Positions 15,223-24,688 of a stretch of DNA of 64,000 bases are shown in pieces; positions within the stretch are counted from its first letter, which is position 1, and each line of letters opens with the position of its first letter. The notes under the pieces were generated by a model. It did no database searches. It was not told the DNA's origin and was given only the letters and a program-made list of their open reading frames with translations. The position numbers and the translations under genes were made by a program. The DNA comes from Litorimonas sp039975855 (lineage in GTDB: Bacteria > Pseudomonadota > Alphaproteobacteria > Caulobacterales > Maricaulaceae), in assembly GCA_039975855.1 (NCBI GenBank), contig JBDWGH010000006.1, positions 1 through 64,000 of the forward strand, in the 5' to 3' direction.

Positions 15223-17349
15223 TTAGTGGGAGGTTTTTTCAGTGTCGAAAGTTCCGTAAGTCACACGTGTGGTGTGCTGACCGTTCTTCCAATCCGTTAG
15301 TATAGTCAAACTATCCGGCGCAATCTCGACTTGGGACTTGCCGTCCATAAATCCATATTTATCCCAAAGATCGCAATACTTGCCGCGCAAGCGCTTTGGT
15401 AATGGTTCACCGTTTAGTATCATGGTCCCGTTCGGATGGCTGAGAGATACCGTCTCTTTGGAGTTTCTGATAAGTCCGTCTTTCAAGAGTTCGATCATGA
15501 CCTTATCCCGAAATTCCTCGTGACGGTTCTGCGACCCACGGTCGATTTCAATATGGGCCTTTTTGTATTTTTTGGCAGCATATTCGGCATTCTTACGTGC
15601 TAGCTCTGCCTGACGCCGAGCCTCTACTTGCTGTTTACGAGCCTCATCTTGCTGTTTTCGAGCTTCGGCTTGCAACTTTCTGGCTTGCTTTTGATTGGCT
15701 TCAGATCGCGCAACTGACGCTGCCGTCGCGGCCTGAGAGCGCGCCATGCTCATGTCCTTTTGGGCTTTGGCGATATCTTTGCGAGCTTGTTTAAGGGCTT
15801 TGAGTTTTGCCTTTTTGGCATCTGAGTCGGGCATTGATCGCGTTTCACGCTCCGCAGCCTCGATCCCTTTTATCGCCCCCTCGAGCCCCTTCATTTCTGC
15901 GCGCCACTCGATTTCCGCTTCCTTCATCTCTTGCTTCCATTCGAGCTCTTCCTGCTTTCGCTCGATTTGCTCTTCATATAGGTCCTCGATTGCTTCGCGT
16001 CGGTCTTCAAAAATGTCAGAAATATCATCTGCGAGATCTTCGTAAAACTCGCTATAATCTTCGCGCTCGTCTTCGCTCAAATTATATGCCTCGAAGAAGG
16101 TCTGCAATTCGTCTTCATACCGGTCCATTTCTTTGGCAAATGCTTTGTAAGAAGCTTTGTCCTTGTCGATGAAACGTTGCATGTCGTCACCGTTCTGGAG
16201 TTTGGATAAATCCATCTTCATCAGTGCTGGTGGCGCGGGTGGAGCAGGCGGCACCGGTTCAACGGGCGGTTCACTCTCTAACAAGATGACGGTATCTGGT
16301 ACAGTCGGCGGGACGGGATGAGCTTCCGCACGGGATGACGTTCCCAAGTAAACTGATCCCAATAACAGAGCGCTCAAGACGGACATCAGAATATGCTCCG
16401 GACGGCCGCGTTTCGGTGTCTGACCCGCCAATCGTGTCAGGCGGTCCATAAGCGGCATATCTTCGCCCGTCCCCGTTGCAGCCATTCCAAAAGTTGGGTG
16501 AGCTCCAATACGAAGGGCGGCTAACCCGCGGGCAAGGGTGAGAGGATCGCGCCCTTCTTTGACGGCAAGATCATCACACGCCTGTTCCCGGTCTTGATCG
16601 GCCCAGCGGCAGATAATGTGAATGGCAGGATGATAGAACAACACCGTTTTCACACCTGCTTGAATGAGGTTCAAAGCGTAATCATACCGGCGGATATGCG
16701 CCAATTCATGACGTAAAATGGCTTCGACTTGGTCAGCCGGTAGGCCTGTGAGAAAGCCCATGGGCACAAGGACAACAGGTTTTATTAGACCCAAAGTCAT
16801 GGGTCCCGACACATTGGCGGACACGAACAATCTAACTTTGTCGGAAACACCGATATCTTGCGCGAGCTGCTTAAAGCGTTCGGTCCAAGCTGCATTAGGG
16901 TTTTGAATACCGAGCGTCCGGAGTTGCTGAACTTGTCCAAAAGCGAACGCGTATCGCAGGCTCATAGCGGCGAAGCCCAACGCCCATAAACAGGCTAAGA
17001 TTGGGGTTATGCGCGATAAACCCAAGCTGGCTTGCGCCGCTGCGGGGTCAAATGGCGCGATCAATCCTGTAAACAAGCGCGGGGCTTCGTTCGCATTTGC
17101 CGCAGAGAGCGTGGCACCGCTCTCTGTGGCGATATTGGGAAGGCCGAGATAGACAGCAAAGGTCCAGACGAAAGCGGCCATACACCCTATAAGCGCCATG
17201 ATCTGTCCGGCATGGCGCAGGGCGGGTGAACGCCCGCGTAAGGCCGCTCGCCAAACAATAACGAAAAGGAAAGCGAGGCCGCCTTGCCAAATCGAATGCA
17301 GGACAGCCCATCCTAGGCTGTCGAGTACATGCGTAAATTCCGCTCCCAT
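15223..17349 (-). CDS. M56 (BlaR1/MecR1-like) membrane metallopeptidase with long coiled-coil tail
   Basis: This 708-residue protein has N-terminal transmembrane helices (from residue 13), a zinc peptidase core with HELAHIRRYDYALN near residue 214 and the downstream DREQACDDLA that supplies the third zinc ligand, and another membrane segment near 320-340. A proline-rich linker and a long charged Glu/Lys/Arg/Ala coiled coil follow (about 380-610), then a small C-terminal domain. M56 peptidases cut BlaI-type repressors. The C-terminal region is not a penicillin-binding sensor domain as in BlaR1, so the signal is unlikely to be a beta-lactam. It sits between blaI and the TonB receptor gene, 22 bases from each. 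Confidence 0.85.
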   Translation of the reverse strand: MGAEFTHVLDSLGWAVLHSIWQGGLAFLFVIVWRAALRGRSPALRHAGQIMALIGCMAAFVWTFAVYLGLPNIATESGATLSAANANEAPRLFTGLIAPFDPAAAQASLGLSRITPILACLWALGFAAMSLRYAFAFGQVQQLRTLGIQNPNAAWTERFKQLAQDIGVSDKVRLFVSANVSGPMTLGLIKPVVLVPMGFLTGLPADQVEAILRHELAHIRRYDYALNLIQAGVKTVLFYHPAIHIICRWADQDREQACDDLAVKEGRDPLTLARGLAALRIGAHPTFGMAATGTGEDMPLMDRLTRLAGQTPKRGRPEHILMSVLSALLLGSVYLGTSSRAEAHPVPPTVPDTVILLESEPPVEPVPPAPPAPPALMKMDLSKLQNGDDMQRFIDKDKASYKAFAKEMDRYEDELQTFFEAYNLSEDEREDYSEFYEDLADDISDIFEDRREAIEDLYEEQIERKQEELEWKQEMKEAEIEWRAEMKGLEGAIKGIEAAERETRSMPDSDAKKAKLKALKQARKDIAKAQKDMSMARSQAATAASVARSEANQKQARKLQAEARKQQDEARKQQVEARRQAELARKNAEYAAKKYKKAHIEIDRGSQNRHEEFRDKVMIELLKDGLIRNSKETVSLSHPNGTMILNGEPLPKRLRGKYCDLWDKYGFMDGKSQVEIAPDSLTILTDWKNGQHTTRVTYGTFDTEKTSH

Positions 17350-17371
17350 TGTCGTCTCCCTCCGACTCTAA

Positions 17372-17749
17372 TTATTTTTCTAGTTTTGCTATGAAGTCTT
17401 TGATCGCATTGATCTCTGCTTCCGATGTTGTTAGATTTCCGAGTGCGTGCATGACGAGTTCGCTTGCTGAGCCGCCGAAAGCATTTTGGACAAATCGTTC
17501 GTAAAGATCAGATTTTGTCGCGTCTTCAGTTTCTGTTGCACTATATAGGAATGATCGGCCTTGGCCTTGCTGTCGACTTACCAAGCCTTTGTCCAGCATT
17601 CGCTGAACTTGTTTCAGAACTGTGGTGTATCCAACGCCGCGTTCATCTTTTAGATGTGCGTGAACGGTTTTCACCGAACAAGGCTGGTTCTCCCAGAGGA
17701 TTGTCAAAATGGCGGTTTCAGCGGCCGAAGGTTTTTTCATTTTTCTCAT
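17372..17749 (-). CDS. blaI: BlaI/MecI-family transcriptional repressor
   Basis: The protein is 125 residues from the ATG at 17749; the frame is open to 17896 but the extra residues do not match the family and would cover the operators. A winged-helix domain is visible: SAAETAILTILWENQPCSVK, VHAHLKDERGVGYTTVLKQV (recognition helix) and LDKGLVSRQQ, followed by the C-terminal dimerisation helices. BlaI repressors bind dyads and are inactivated by cleavage by the partner M56 peptidase, encoded 22 bases downstream. Two matching dyads lie directly in front of the gene, so it is likely autoregulated. Confidence 0.9.
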   Translation of the reverse strand: MRKMKKPSAAETAILTILWENQPCSVKTVHAHLKDERGVGYTTVLKQVQRMLDKGLVSRQQGQGRSFLYSATETEDATKSDLYERFVQNAFGGSASELVMHALGNLTTSEAEINAIKDFIAKLEK

Positions 17750-17764
17750 GATACGAGCTTTATG

Positions 17765-17778
17765 ACGACAAATGTCGT
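17765..17778. promoter_or_regulatory. BlaI operator, proximal copy
   Basis: ACGACA-AA-TGTCGT is a perfect 6-bp dyad with a 2-bp centre, 16 bases before the blaI start codon. The core ACA..TGT matches known BlaI/MecI operators (TACA..TGTA core). Confidence 0.8.
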
Positions 17779-17792
17779 ATGGCAATCCTAAA

Positions 17793-17806
17793 ACGACATT
17801 TGTCGT
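17793..17806. promoter_or_regulatory. BlaI operator, distal copy
   Basis: ACGACA-TT-TGTCGT is the same dyad with TT in the centre. The dyad centres are 28 bp apart. With its twin it spans the likely promoter of the blaI operon. The divergent yhaO gene starts only about 70 bases away and might also be affected. Confidence 0.8.
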
Positions 17807-17879
17807 AATTAAGTTTCGTTCATGTATTCTGTGAACACATGCTTGACGCGACTCGCCCCACACTGTCCAAATCAAATGG

Positions 17880-19013
17880 ATGGCATTTACCTTCATTCAT
17901 ACCGCCGATTGGCAGCTTGGGAAAAGCTTTGGTCAATTTCCGGCAGACATCAGCGGCGCGTTGCGGCTGGCCAGGCAAAGCGTGATTTCGCGAATAGCGG
18001 CCGCGGCGCAACAGGTCGGCGCTAAGCATGTACTTGTTGCCGGTGATGTTTGGGATAGCGCCATTCCGTCTAATACGACTTTGCGGCAACCGCTCGCGAT
18101 CATGGGGGAGGCGGCAGAAATACAGTGGTGGTTGTTGCCGGGCAATCATGATCCAGATGGGCCGGACGGTCTTTGGGACCGCATTGATGCGGTGAAACCT
18201 GAGAATGTGCGGACATTGCGCGAACCCGTACCGTTTGAGATAGAAGCGGGCGTTTTTATATTGCCTGCACCTTGGTCCCGTATTCAACATGGTCAAGACC
18301 TTACGGATTGGATGCCGACATGTGAGACCCCTGATGGAGCTTTACGGATTGGATTGGCCCATGGCGGCGTTCGGGGCTTTGGCTCTGAAGGGGAGGGCGC
18401 GCGTGAAATCATTCCGCCTGATAGAGCCGAGACAGCGAGACTAGATTACTTGGCCCTTGGAGATTGGCATGCTCATGCCGAAATCTCACAGCGTACAGCC
18501 TATCCGGGCACGCCAGAACCAGACCGTCATAAGTCAGGTGCGCGCGGGCAGGTGTTGGCGGTGACTGTGGAGCCGGGTCAGACGCCCAAAACCGAAATCA
18601 TTCCGACGGCCACTTATGATTGGCCTCTTATTGAATTGATCGCCGAACCTGAGAAAATTGAAAGCCAAATAAGCGACTTACGAACGGCCTTACGAACCGG
18701 GCAGCCACTTCGCCGCACTCATGTTCGATTGGATATCTCAGGTGAAATGACCGTTGAAAACTGGGCTCAGTTTGAAAGTTTCGCGGAAGAAATGTCTGGG
18801 GAATGCGCATCATTTGACTTACGCGGAGCGAAAAATGTGCGCTTGGTCGTCGTTGCTCAAGACATTGAATCCCTCGATGCCCAAGGGTCTGTTCGGGAAG
18901 CGGCGGAAAGTCTCTCCGCAAGATCCGAAAACCCTGACCTCTCGCTGGAAGATAGACAAATCGCATCAGAGGCCTTGCGCCTCTTGTTTCGTTATGCAGG
19001 TGGAACAGCGTGA
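17880..19013 (+). CDS. yhaO: YhaO/SbcD-like DNA repair metallophosphoesterase
   Basis: This 377-residue protein is a calcineurin-like nuclease of the Mre11/SbcD class. Metal-binding motifs appear in order: HTADWQLG (7-14), AGDVWDSA, GNHDPDG, LAHGGVRGFG and DYLALGDWHAH. The C-terminal 130 residues are the capping and partner-binding region. It overlaps the next gene (GTGA), whose product is the Rad50-like partner, so the two act as a complex on DNA ends. A second ATG lies 4 bases upstream in another frame. The gene is divergent from blaI with a gap of about 130 bases. Confidence 0.85.
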   Translation: MAFTFIHTADWQLGKSFGQFPADISGALRLARQSVISRIAAAAQQVGAKHVLVAGDVWDSAIPSNTTLRQPLAIMGEAAEIQWWLLPGNHDPDGPDGLWDRIDAVKPENVRTLREPVPFEIEAGVFILPAPWSRIQHGQDLTDWMPTCETPDGALRIGLAHGGVRGFGSEGEGAREIIPPDRAETARLDYLALGDWHAHAEISQRTAYPGTPEPDRHKSGARGQVLAVTVEPGQTPKTEIIPTATYDWPLIELIAEPEKIESQISDLRTALRTGQPLRRTHVRLDISGEMTVENWAQFESFAEEMSGECASFDLRGAKNVRLVVVAQDIESLDAQGSVREAAESLSARSENPDLSLEDRQIASEALRLLFRYAGGTA

Positions 19014-21637
19014 GGATTAAATCTATCCGGTTTCGAAATGTCGGACCCTTTGGCGGGGACGGCGTTAAGTTGGAAGGATTCACGCCGGGATTGAATGTTG
19101 TCTGCGAAACAAATGAGTTCGGGAAATCCACGGTATTGAAAGCCCTGGAGATGATCTTGTTTAAGCCGTTCTCAAGTGCAGACAAACACATTAAAAGCTT
19201 GCGGACAGCCAATAGCGAAGAGGCGCCAGAGGGTGAGATTGTCTTTTCGAGTGATGGTAAGGATTACCGATTTTCCAAGCGATTCCTGAAATCCAAAGGT
19301 GCCCGTTTACAGGACGCCAATACCGGCGCGGAATTGGCTATTGATCGCGCCGCAGAAGAGGCCCTCGCCACACTTTTACGGTCGGCCCAATTTGAGGGTG
19401 GGCCGTCGGGCTTGCTTTGGGTGCGTCAAGGGACGTCAATGGATGGCATTGCGGATAATGGTCAGATTGCCTCAAGGTTGGAAGGAGAATTAGGCACATT
19501 AATCGGCGGAGAGCGCGCTCGAGACTATCTAAAACGGGTCGATGCAGAATTGGCTGAAGTCTTGACTCCCCGCGGACAGGAAAAAAAGGGCGGGGCTTTA
19601 CGAAATGCGCGAGACGCAGTGGAGTCAACAGAGGCGGAGCTCACGGAGGCCAAGCGCTTACGCGACATTACAACGTCGATCGGTGTCGAGCTTAGCAAAG
19701 TCACCATTGAGATTGAGCGTTTGAGAGGCGAAGCGGATGACGAAAACCTTGCTGAACAAATAAACACGACGCGAGATGCCATGACAGCAGCCCGTAGTTT
19801 CGCGAACGCGCTCGCACTTTTGGAGGCGCAACAGGCCCAAGCGATTGCTACGTCGAAGCGGGCCGAAGATCGACAACGTGATCATATCGCGGCCCTTGTC
19901 AGCTATAATGATACCGTGGCTCAACTCAGCTCAGCAGAGGCCGCCCATAAGCTTGAGGTAAAAAATCTAACTGAGGCGGAAAGCCGCCGCGCCATTTTGC
20001 GAAAATCTGTGTCAAAGATTGAAGCCGAGCTGGAGGAGCTTTCGCGGGTCCGGATCAAGCGGGAGACTTTGTTACGCAAAACGCAGCGTTTGGAGGCTTT
20101 GCAGAAAGATCAACAGCATTTACAGGCGCGCCTGGATCAACTCAGCTCGTTGGAAGATGAGCAATTGAAGTTGACCAATCAGATTGCTGATTTACCCGTA
20201 CTCACTCGCAATGATGTAGAAACACTCCGCCGTGCCGCAAATGAGGTACGGCAATGCGAAATGGAGCTATCGGCTTTCACGACCCATCTCTACCTAGATT
20301 TATCCGCGGAAGGTCGTGGCAGGGTCATCTTGGATGGGAAGACATTAACGTCAGGACCTATCGAGCTGCCTGGGGGTGCGTTTTTGTCTCTCGACGGCAT
20401 TGGTACCCTTCGAAGTGATGATAGTCGTCTCCGTGAAACCACGCGGAGACGCGACGGTGCCAAACAGGATTATGTGGATCTTCTGGAACGGCTGTGTGTT
20501 GCTGACATAGCTGAAGCTTCGAATGTTGCAGATCAACGGCAGAGTTTAGAAGCCGAACGAAAGCAAGTCACAACGGATATGGCTCGACTCGCCCCAGAAG
20601 GACGGACCGCGATTGAAACGGATATCGCGGCTGCTGAGACAGAGGCCCGCCAATTGGCAGAAGCCGTGGAGGATGAACAAGCGGAGCTGGGCGACGCGGA
20701 TGATACAGCTGTATTGGAGGCCCTGCGCGGTGAACGGGCTAAACTGGAAGTCTTAGACGAGGCGCTTGGGAAAGCCCGGCAAGACTTGGCTAAATCCGAA
20801 ACCGAACAAGCGCGATTGCGAGAGAGGTTGAATGGTCTGAATCTATCCGATGATGAAGCGGTCCGCACGGCGCAAGCTGACACTTTGGCTGGCGAAAACC
20901 TGAAGGCGAGTGCCGAAGTTCGAGCGATAACAGCCCAAGTAGACGCCATGAAAGCGAAGGCGCCAGATCAGCCGTTGGATATGTTGACGGCCCGCCTAAC
21001 CCGTTTGGAACAAGTCGCCGGACATTCTCGTCAAAGAATGGAAGCGTTGAAAACGAAGGCCGCCGGATTGCAAGCCCGTCGAGACGCCGCTTTCGAGGGC
21101 GGTGATGCGGATGCGACTGTGGGGTCTTTGCAAGCGCGGTTAGAGACAGAACGAGACACTTTAGCCCGCCACGTGAGAGCCAAAGATGTGCGCGTCTTGC
21201 TGCGGGATACGCTTATCGAAACGCAGACACGACTAAGAGAGGCATACACTGCGCCCGTAACCCAAGAACTTGCGCCGCTTTTATCACGTGTCATCCCCGG
21301 TGCACAGGCTGGGCTGGGGGATAGCTTAGGTGTGGACACGGTCCTACGAGATGGGAAGATAGAGAAAATTGGCCAGTTGTCTGGCGGAACGCAAGAGCAG
21401 TTCGCCATTCTGACACGTCTGGCTTATGCGAGGCTTTTGGCACGAAGTGGTGCTAGCGCGCCTGTCATATTAGACGATGCCTTGGTTTACGCTGATGATG
21501 CGCGCCGTGACGCCATGTTTGATGTGTTGGGGTTAGTCAGCTCAGGTGAAATGCCAATTCAGATTGTCTATTTGTCCTGCCATGCCGGTGCTACAACGCG
21601 ATTGGGCGGAACGCGTATTATTCCTCAAGCTTGGTGA
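19010..21637 (+). CDS. yhaN: YhaN/SbcC-like SMC-family ATPase
   Basis: This 875-residue protein starts with GTG at 19010, overlapping the yhaO stop. The N-terminal ATPase half has the Walker A segment ETNEFGKSTVLKALE near residue 38. A long coiled coil runs from about 170 to 740. The C-terminal half has the signature LSGGTQEQFAILTRLAYARL and the Walker B segment ILDDALVYADD. I see no CxxC zinc hook at the coiled-coil apex; a compact, more hydrophobic region (about 410-460) interrupts the coil instead, as in YhaN rather than SbcC. It is expected to tether and process DNA ends with YhaO. Confidence 0.85.
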   Translation: MRIKSIRFRNVGPFGGDGVKLEGFTPGLNVVCETNEFGKSTVLKALEMILFKPFSSADKHIKSLRTANSEEAPEGEIVFSSDGKDYRFSKRFLKSKGARLQDANTGAELAIDRAAEEALATLLRSAQFEGGPSGLLWVRQGTSMDGIADNGQIASRLEGELGTLIGGERARDYLKRVDAELAEVLTPRGQEKKGGALRNARDAVESTEAELTEAKRLRDITTSIGVELSKVTIEIERLRGEADDENLAEQINTTRDAMTAARSFANALALLEAQQAQAIATSKRAEDRQRDHIAALVSYNDTVAQLSSAEAAHKLEVKNLTEAESRRAILRKSVSKIEAELEELSRVRIKRETLLRKTQRLEALQKDQQHLQARLDQLSSLEDEQLKLTNQIADLPVLTRNDVETLRRAANEVRQCEMELSAFTTHLYLDLSAEGRGRVILDGKTLTSGPIELPGGAFLSLDGIGTLRSDDSRLRETTRRRDGAKQDYVDLLERLCVADIAEASNVADQRQSLEAERKQVTTDMARLAPEGRTAIETDIAAAETEARQLAEAVEDEQAELGDADDTAVLEALRGERAKLEVLDEALGKARQDLAKSETEQARLRERLNGLNLSDDEAVRTAQADTLAGENLKASAEVRAITAQVDAMKAKAPDQPLDMLTARLTRLEQVAGHSRQRMEALKTKAAGLQARRDAAFEGGDADATVGSLQARLETERDTLARHVRAKDVRVLLRDTLIETQTRLREAYTAPVTQELAPLLSRVIPGAQAGLGDSLGVDTVLRDGKIEKIGQLSGGTQEQFAILTRLAYARLLARSGASAPVILDDALVYADDARRDAMFDVLGLVSSGEMPIQIVYLSCHAGATTRLGGTRIIPQAW

Positions 21638-21678
21638 AACCTTTTGGCTTTTTTGTACGAATTATGTGATGGAAGCGA

Positions 21679-22542
21679 ATGACTGATCGACCGACCTTTC
21701 GCCTAACTTTCTCTTGCCCAGACCGCCCAGGTATTGTGGCGAAAGTGAGCGGCTTTCTCTTTGATCAGGGCGCCAATATCCTGAGTGCGCGCCAGCACAG
21801 GGATAGTGATAGCAATCAGTTTTTCATGCGTGTGGTTTTCGGTTTTAAATCCGAGGACTCGATACCGACTACTTTTCGGACTCGATTGGCGGATTTGGGA
21901 AAGAGTTTAGATTTAGAGTGGAAGCTTACGGATCGTCGCGTCAAAAAGCGCGTACTTCTAATGGTTTCCAAGTTTGATCATTGCTTGGGTGATTTACTCT
22001 ACCGCATGCGAATTGGAGAGTTGGACATGACCGTTGTGGGCATTGTTTCAAATCACCCAAAGTCTGCGCTCAATTTGAAAAATTTCGGCGATATTCCTTA
22101 CCACCATCTTCCAATCACAAAGGAAACGAAACCGCAGCAAGAAGCCCAAATTCGGGAGTTAATCGAGACGACGGATACGGAACTGGTCGTGCTTGCTAGG
22201 TATATGCAAATTCTCTCCAATGATTTTGCGGGCTTCTTAAGCGGTCGATGTGTGAATATTCATCACAGTTTTCTTCCTGGCTTCAAGGGCGCGAAGCCCT
22301 ATCACCAAGCCTATCGCCGAGGCGTCAAAATGATCGGGGCGACAGCACATTTCGTGACAGCGGATCTCGATGAGGGTCCAATCATTGTCCAAGACGTCGA
22401 GCAGATATCCCATGTCGACAGACCCAAAGATCTGGTCCGTAAAGGACGGAGTATTGAACAACGCGTGCTGTCCCGCGCAGTGACTTATTTATTGGAAGAT
22501 CGCGTTCTATTGAACGGTAACAGAACCGTTGTATTTGACTGA
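21679..22542 (+). CDS. purU: Formyltetrahydrofolate deformylase PurU
   Basis: PurU hydrolyses 10-formyl-tetrahydrofolate to formate and tetrahydrofolate, balancing one-carbon pools and feeding formate to purine synthesis. The 287-residue protein has an N-terminal ACT domain (about 5-85; FRLTFSCPDRPGIVAKVSGF) and a C-terminal formyltransferase-like domain (about 90-285) with VVLARYMQILS, NIHHSFLPGFKGAKPYHQAY and the catalytic aspartate segment HFVTADLDEGPIIVQD. Length and motifs are normal. It starts the rightward run leading to the symporter genes, kdsA and galE. Confidence 0.95.
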   Translation: MTDRPTFRLTFSCPDRPGIVAKVSGFLFDQGANILSARQHRDSDSNQFFMRVVFGFKSEDSIPTTFRTRLADLGKSLDLEWKLTDRRVKKRVLLMVSKFDHCLGDLLYRMRIGELDMTVVGIVSNHPKSALNLKNFGDIPYHHLPITKETKPQQEAQIRELIETTDTELVVLARYMQILSNDFAGFLSGRCVNIHHSFLPGFKGAKPYHQAYRRGVKMIGATAHFVTADLDEGPIIVQDVEQISHVDRPKDLVRKGRSIEQRVLSRAVTYLLEDRVLLNGNRTVVFD

Positions 22543-22603
22543 CCTCGGGCACCTAGTCTTGCAATCCTATGACTTCTCCGTATCGTCGCGATAGGAGGGG
22601 ACC

Positions 22604-22882
22604 ATGTCAGAGCAGAATGAACCAGGACCAAGTGCGGCCAATCAAGCGGCCTATTGGAAATCCACATTGCGTTTGACGATTTCCCTCTTGGCGATTTGGT
22701 TTCTGGTATCGTTCGGTGCGGGTATAATTTTCCGCGATGCTCTTGATAAATTCAACATTGGCGGAGCGCCACTTGGATTTTGGATGGCGCAAAATGGGTC
22801 TATTTATGTCTTCCTCATGTTGATTGTGATTTATTGTATTCGCATGACGCAGCTCGAAAAAAAATACGGGATTAAGGGCTAA
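22604..22882 (+). CDS. DUF4212 small subunit of a sodium:solute symporter
   Basis: This 92-residue membrane protein has two helices (about 22-45 and 65-85) and the DUF4212 features AYWKSTLRLTISLLAIWF and GAPLGFWMAQNGSIYVF. An AGGAGG sequence precedes the ATG. It is always found just before the large symporter subunit, here 3 bases upstream, and the two are expected to form one transporter. Confidence 0.9.
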   Translation: MSEQNEPGPSAANQAAYWKSTLRLTISLLAIWFLVSFGAGIIFRDALDKFNIGGAPLGFWMAQNGSIYVFLMLIVIYCIRMTQLEKKYGIKG

Positions 22883-22885
22883 GCC

Positions 22886-24673
22886 ATGGTTGATCCTTGG
22901 ACCATATTTTGGGTTGTTGCGACGTTCGGTCTTTATATTATCATTGCTATACGCGCTCGAGCTGGATCGACGGAAGATTTTTACGTCGCAGGCCATGACG
23001 TTCATCCTATCATAAACGGCATGGCGACTGGCGCGGATTGGATGAGCGCCGCGAGTTTCCTGTCCATGGCAGGTTTGATCGCCTTTTTGGGTTATGGTGG
23101 TTCCGTCTATTTGATGGGATGGACAGGCGGATATGTCCTGCTCGCGCTTCTTTTAGCGCCATATTTGAGAGAGTTTGGTAAGTTCACAGTACCTGATTTT
23201 GTTGGCGATCGATATTATTCCAAAGTCGCGCGCATCATCGCAGTCGTTTGCGCGCTCTTTGTCAGTTTCACTTACATCGCAGGTCAGATGAAAGGCGTTG
23301 GAGTCGCCTTTTCAGGCTTTCTAGGCGTTTCGTTTAATGTGGGTATTTTGATCGGAATGGCGATCGTGTTTTTCTATGCTGTGCTAGGCGGAATGAAAGG
23401 CATTACCTATACGCAAGTTGCGCAATATGTTGTTCTGATTTTTGCCTATACAGTTCCGGCTATTTTCATCAGTTTGACCATTACAGGTAACCCTGTTCCC
23501 CAACTTGGATTTATAGGCAATGCTGTGGGCACAGAGGTCAGTATGCTCGACAAGTTGAACACCGTTGTGACTGACCTTGGATTTAGAGAATACACCTCAA
23601 CGGATAAATCCAAACTGGATGTGTTTTGTATTACGGCCGCGCTTATGTTTGGGACGGCTGGTTTACCCCATGTCATTATTCGATTTTTCACTGTGGGTAG
23701 TGCGCGGGCTGCGAGAAAATCCGCCGGTTGGGCGCTATTGTTTATCGCCTTGCTTTATACGGTTGCGCCGGCTGTAGGTGCGTTCGCGCGAATGAATTTC
23801 GTCGATACGGTCAATGAAGCTGTTTATATTGCGGACGCAGAAAACTATGAAGAACGCTCAGCTGAAATTCTAGAGAATGGCGGGAAACCTGTTCCCGAGT
23901 GGTATAAAACCTGGGAGAAGACCGGCCTGCTGGCCTATGAAGACTTAAACGACGACGGCGTTATGCAGTACCGCGGACCGAATGCGCCTGACGGGATTGA
24001 AAATGAAGTTACACCCAATCGCGATATATTTGTGCTAGCCAATCCCCAAATTGCAAACCTACCCGATTGGGTCATTGGCCTTGTTGTGGCTGGCGGGCTT
24101 GCCGCTGCGCTATCTACGGCGGCGGGATTATTGATGGTTATAAGCTCGGCGGTTTCACATGACCTACTGAAACGGACATTCCAGCCAGATATGAGTGAGA
24201 AAAGCGAAATGTTAGCCGCGAGAATAGCGGCCGCCTTTGCCGTTTTGATGGCAGGCCTGCTCGGGATATTCGCCACGCAACTGCCCTTTGTGGCGCAAGT
24301 GGTCGCCTTTGCGTTTGGCTTGGCGGCGGCCTCTCTTTTCCCAATCATCTTTTTGGGAATTTTTTGGAAACGTATGAATAAAGAAGGCGCGATTTCCGCA
24401 ATGGTCACAGGCTTGGTGACGACCTTCGCATATATCTACTATTTCAAATTTGGTGGAGGAACCGCGGACAACTGGCTGTTTGGTGTGTCGCCTGAAGGCA
24501 TTGGCTTTGTATTCATGTGGTTGTCTACAGCTGTAGGCTTAGGCGTCTCTCTAGTGACGCCGCCGCCGCCGCAAGCTATTCAAGACCTTGTGCAGGATAT
24601 TCGGATTCCCGGAACGCGCCGTATACACGGAGCGGGGGACCAAGATATGCCGCCCGCCCCGGAAACAAGCTGA
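22886..24673 (+). CDS. Sodium:solute symporter large subunit, VC_2705 subfamily
   Basis: This 595-residue transporter of the SSS family has about 13 predicted membrane helices. Family features include RARAGSTEDFYVAGHDVHP near the N-terminus, GMATGADWMSAASFLSMAG and YIAGQMKGVGVAF. A hydrophilic insert (about 310-375) is typical of this subfamily, which pairs with a DUF4212 subunit. It resembles acetate permeases (ActP), and a short organic acid such as acetate or lactate is a likely substrate, but the sequence alone does not settle it. The stop is 15 bases before kdsA. Confidence 0.88.
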   Translation: MVDPWTIFWVVATFGLYIIIAIRARAGSTEDFYVAGHDVHPIINGMATGADWMSAASFLSMAGLIAFLGYGGSVYLMGWTGGYVLLALLLAPYLREFGKFTVPDFVGDRYYSKVARIIAVVCALFVSFTYIAGQMKGVGVAFSGFLGVSFNVGILIGMAIVFFYAVLGGMKGITYTQVAQYVVLIFAYTVPAIFISLTITGNPVPQLGFIGNAVGTEVSMLDKLNTVVTDLGFREYTSTDKSKLDVFCITAALMFGTAGLPHVIIRFFTVGSARAARKSAGWALLFIALLYTVAPAVGAFARMNFVDTVNEAVYIADAENYEERSAEILENGGKPVPEWYKTWEKTGLLAYEDLNDDGVMQYRGPNAPDGIENEVTPNRDIFVLANPQIANLPDWVIGLVVAGGLAAALSTAAGLLMVISSAVSHDLLKRTFQPDMSEKSEMLAARIAAAFAVLMAGLLGIFATQLPFVAQVVAFAFGLAAASLFPIIFLGIFWKRMNKEGAISAMVTGLVTTFAYIYYFKFGGGTADNWLFGVSPEGIGFVFMWLSTAVGLGVSLVTPPPPQAIQDLVQDIRIPGTRRIHGAGDQDMPPAPETS

Positions 24674-24688
24674 ATCGGATAAAGTGAA

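Noticed and set aside
17065..17081. Iteron-like sequence inside the M56 peptidase gene
   Set aside because: Only 14 of 17 positions match the origin repeats and the stretch is coding, so chance is a sufficient explanation.
19525..21408. Long minus-strand open frames rich in Ser, Ala and Arg opposite yhaN
   Set aside because: They are antisense shadows of a coiled-coil gene and lack any domain pattern.
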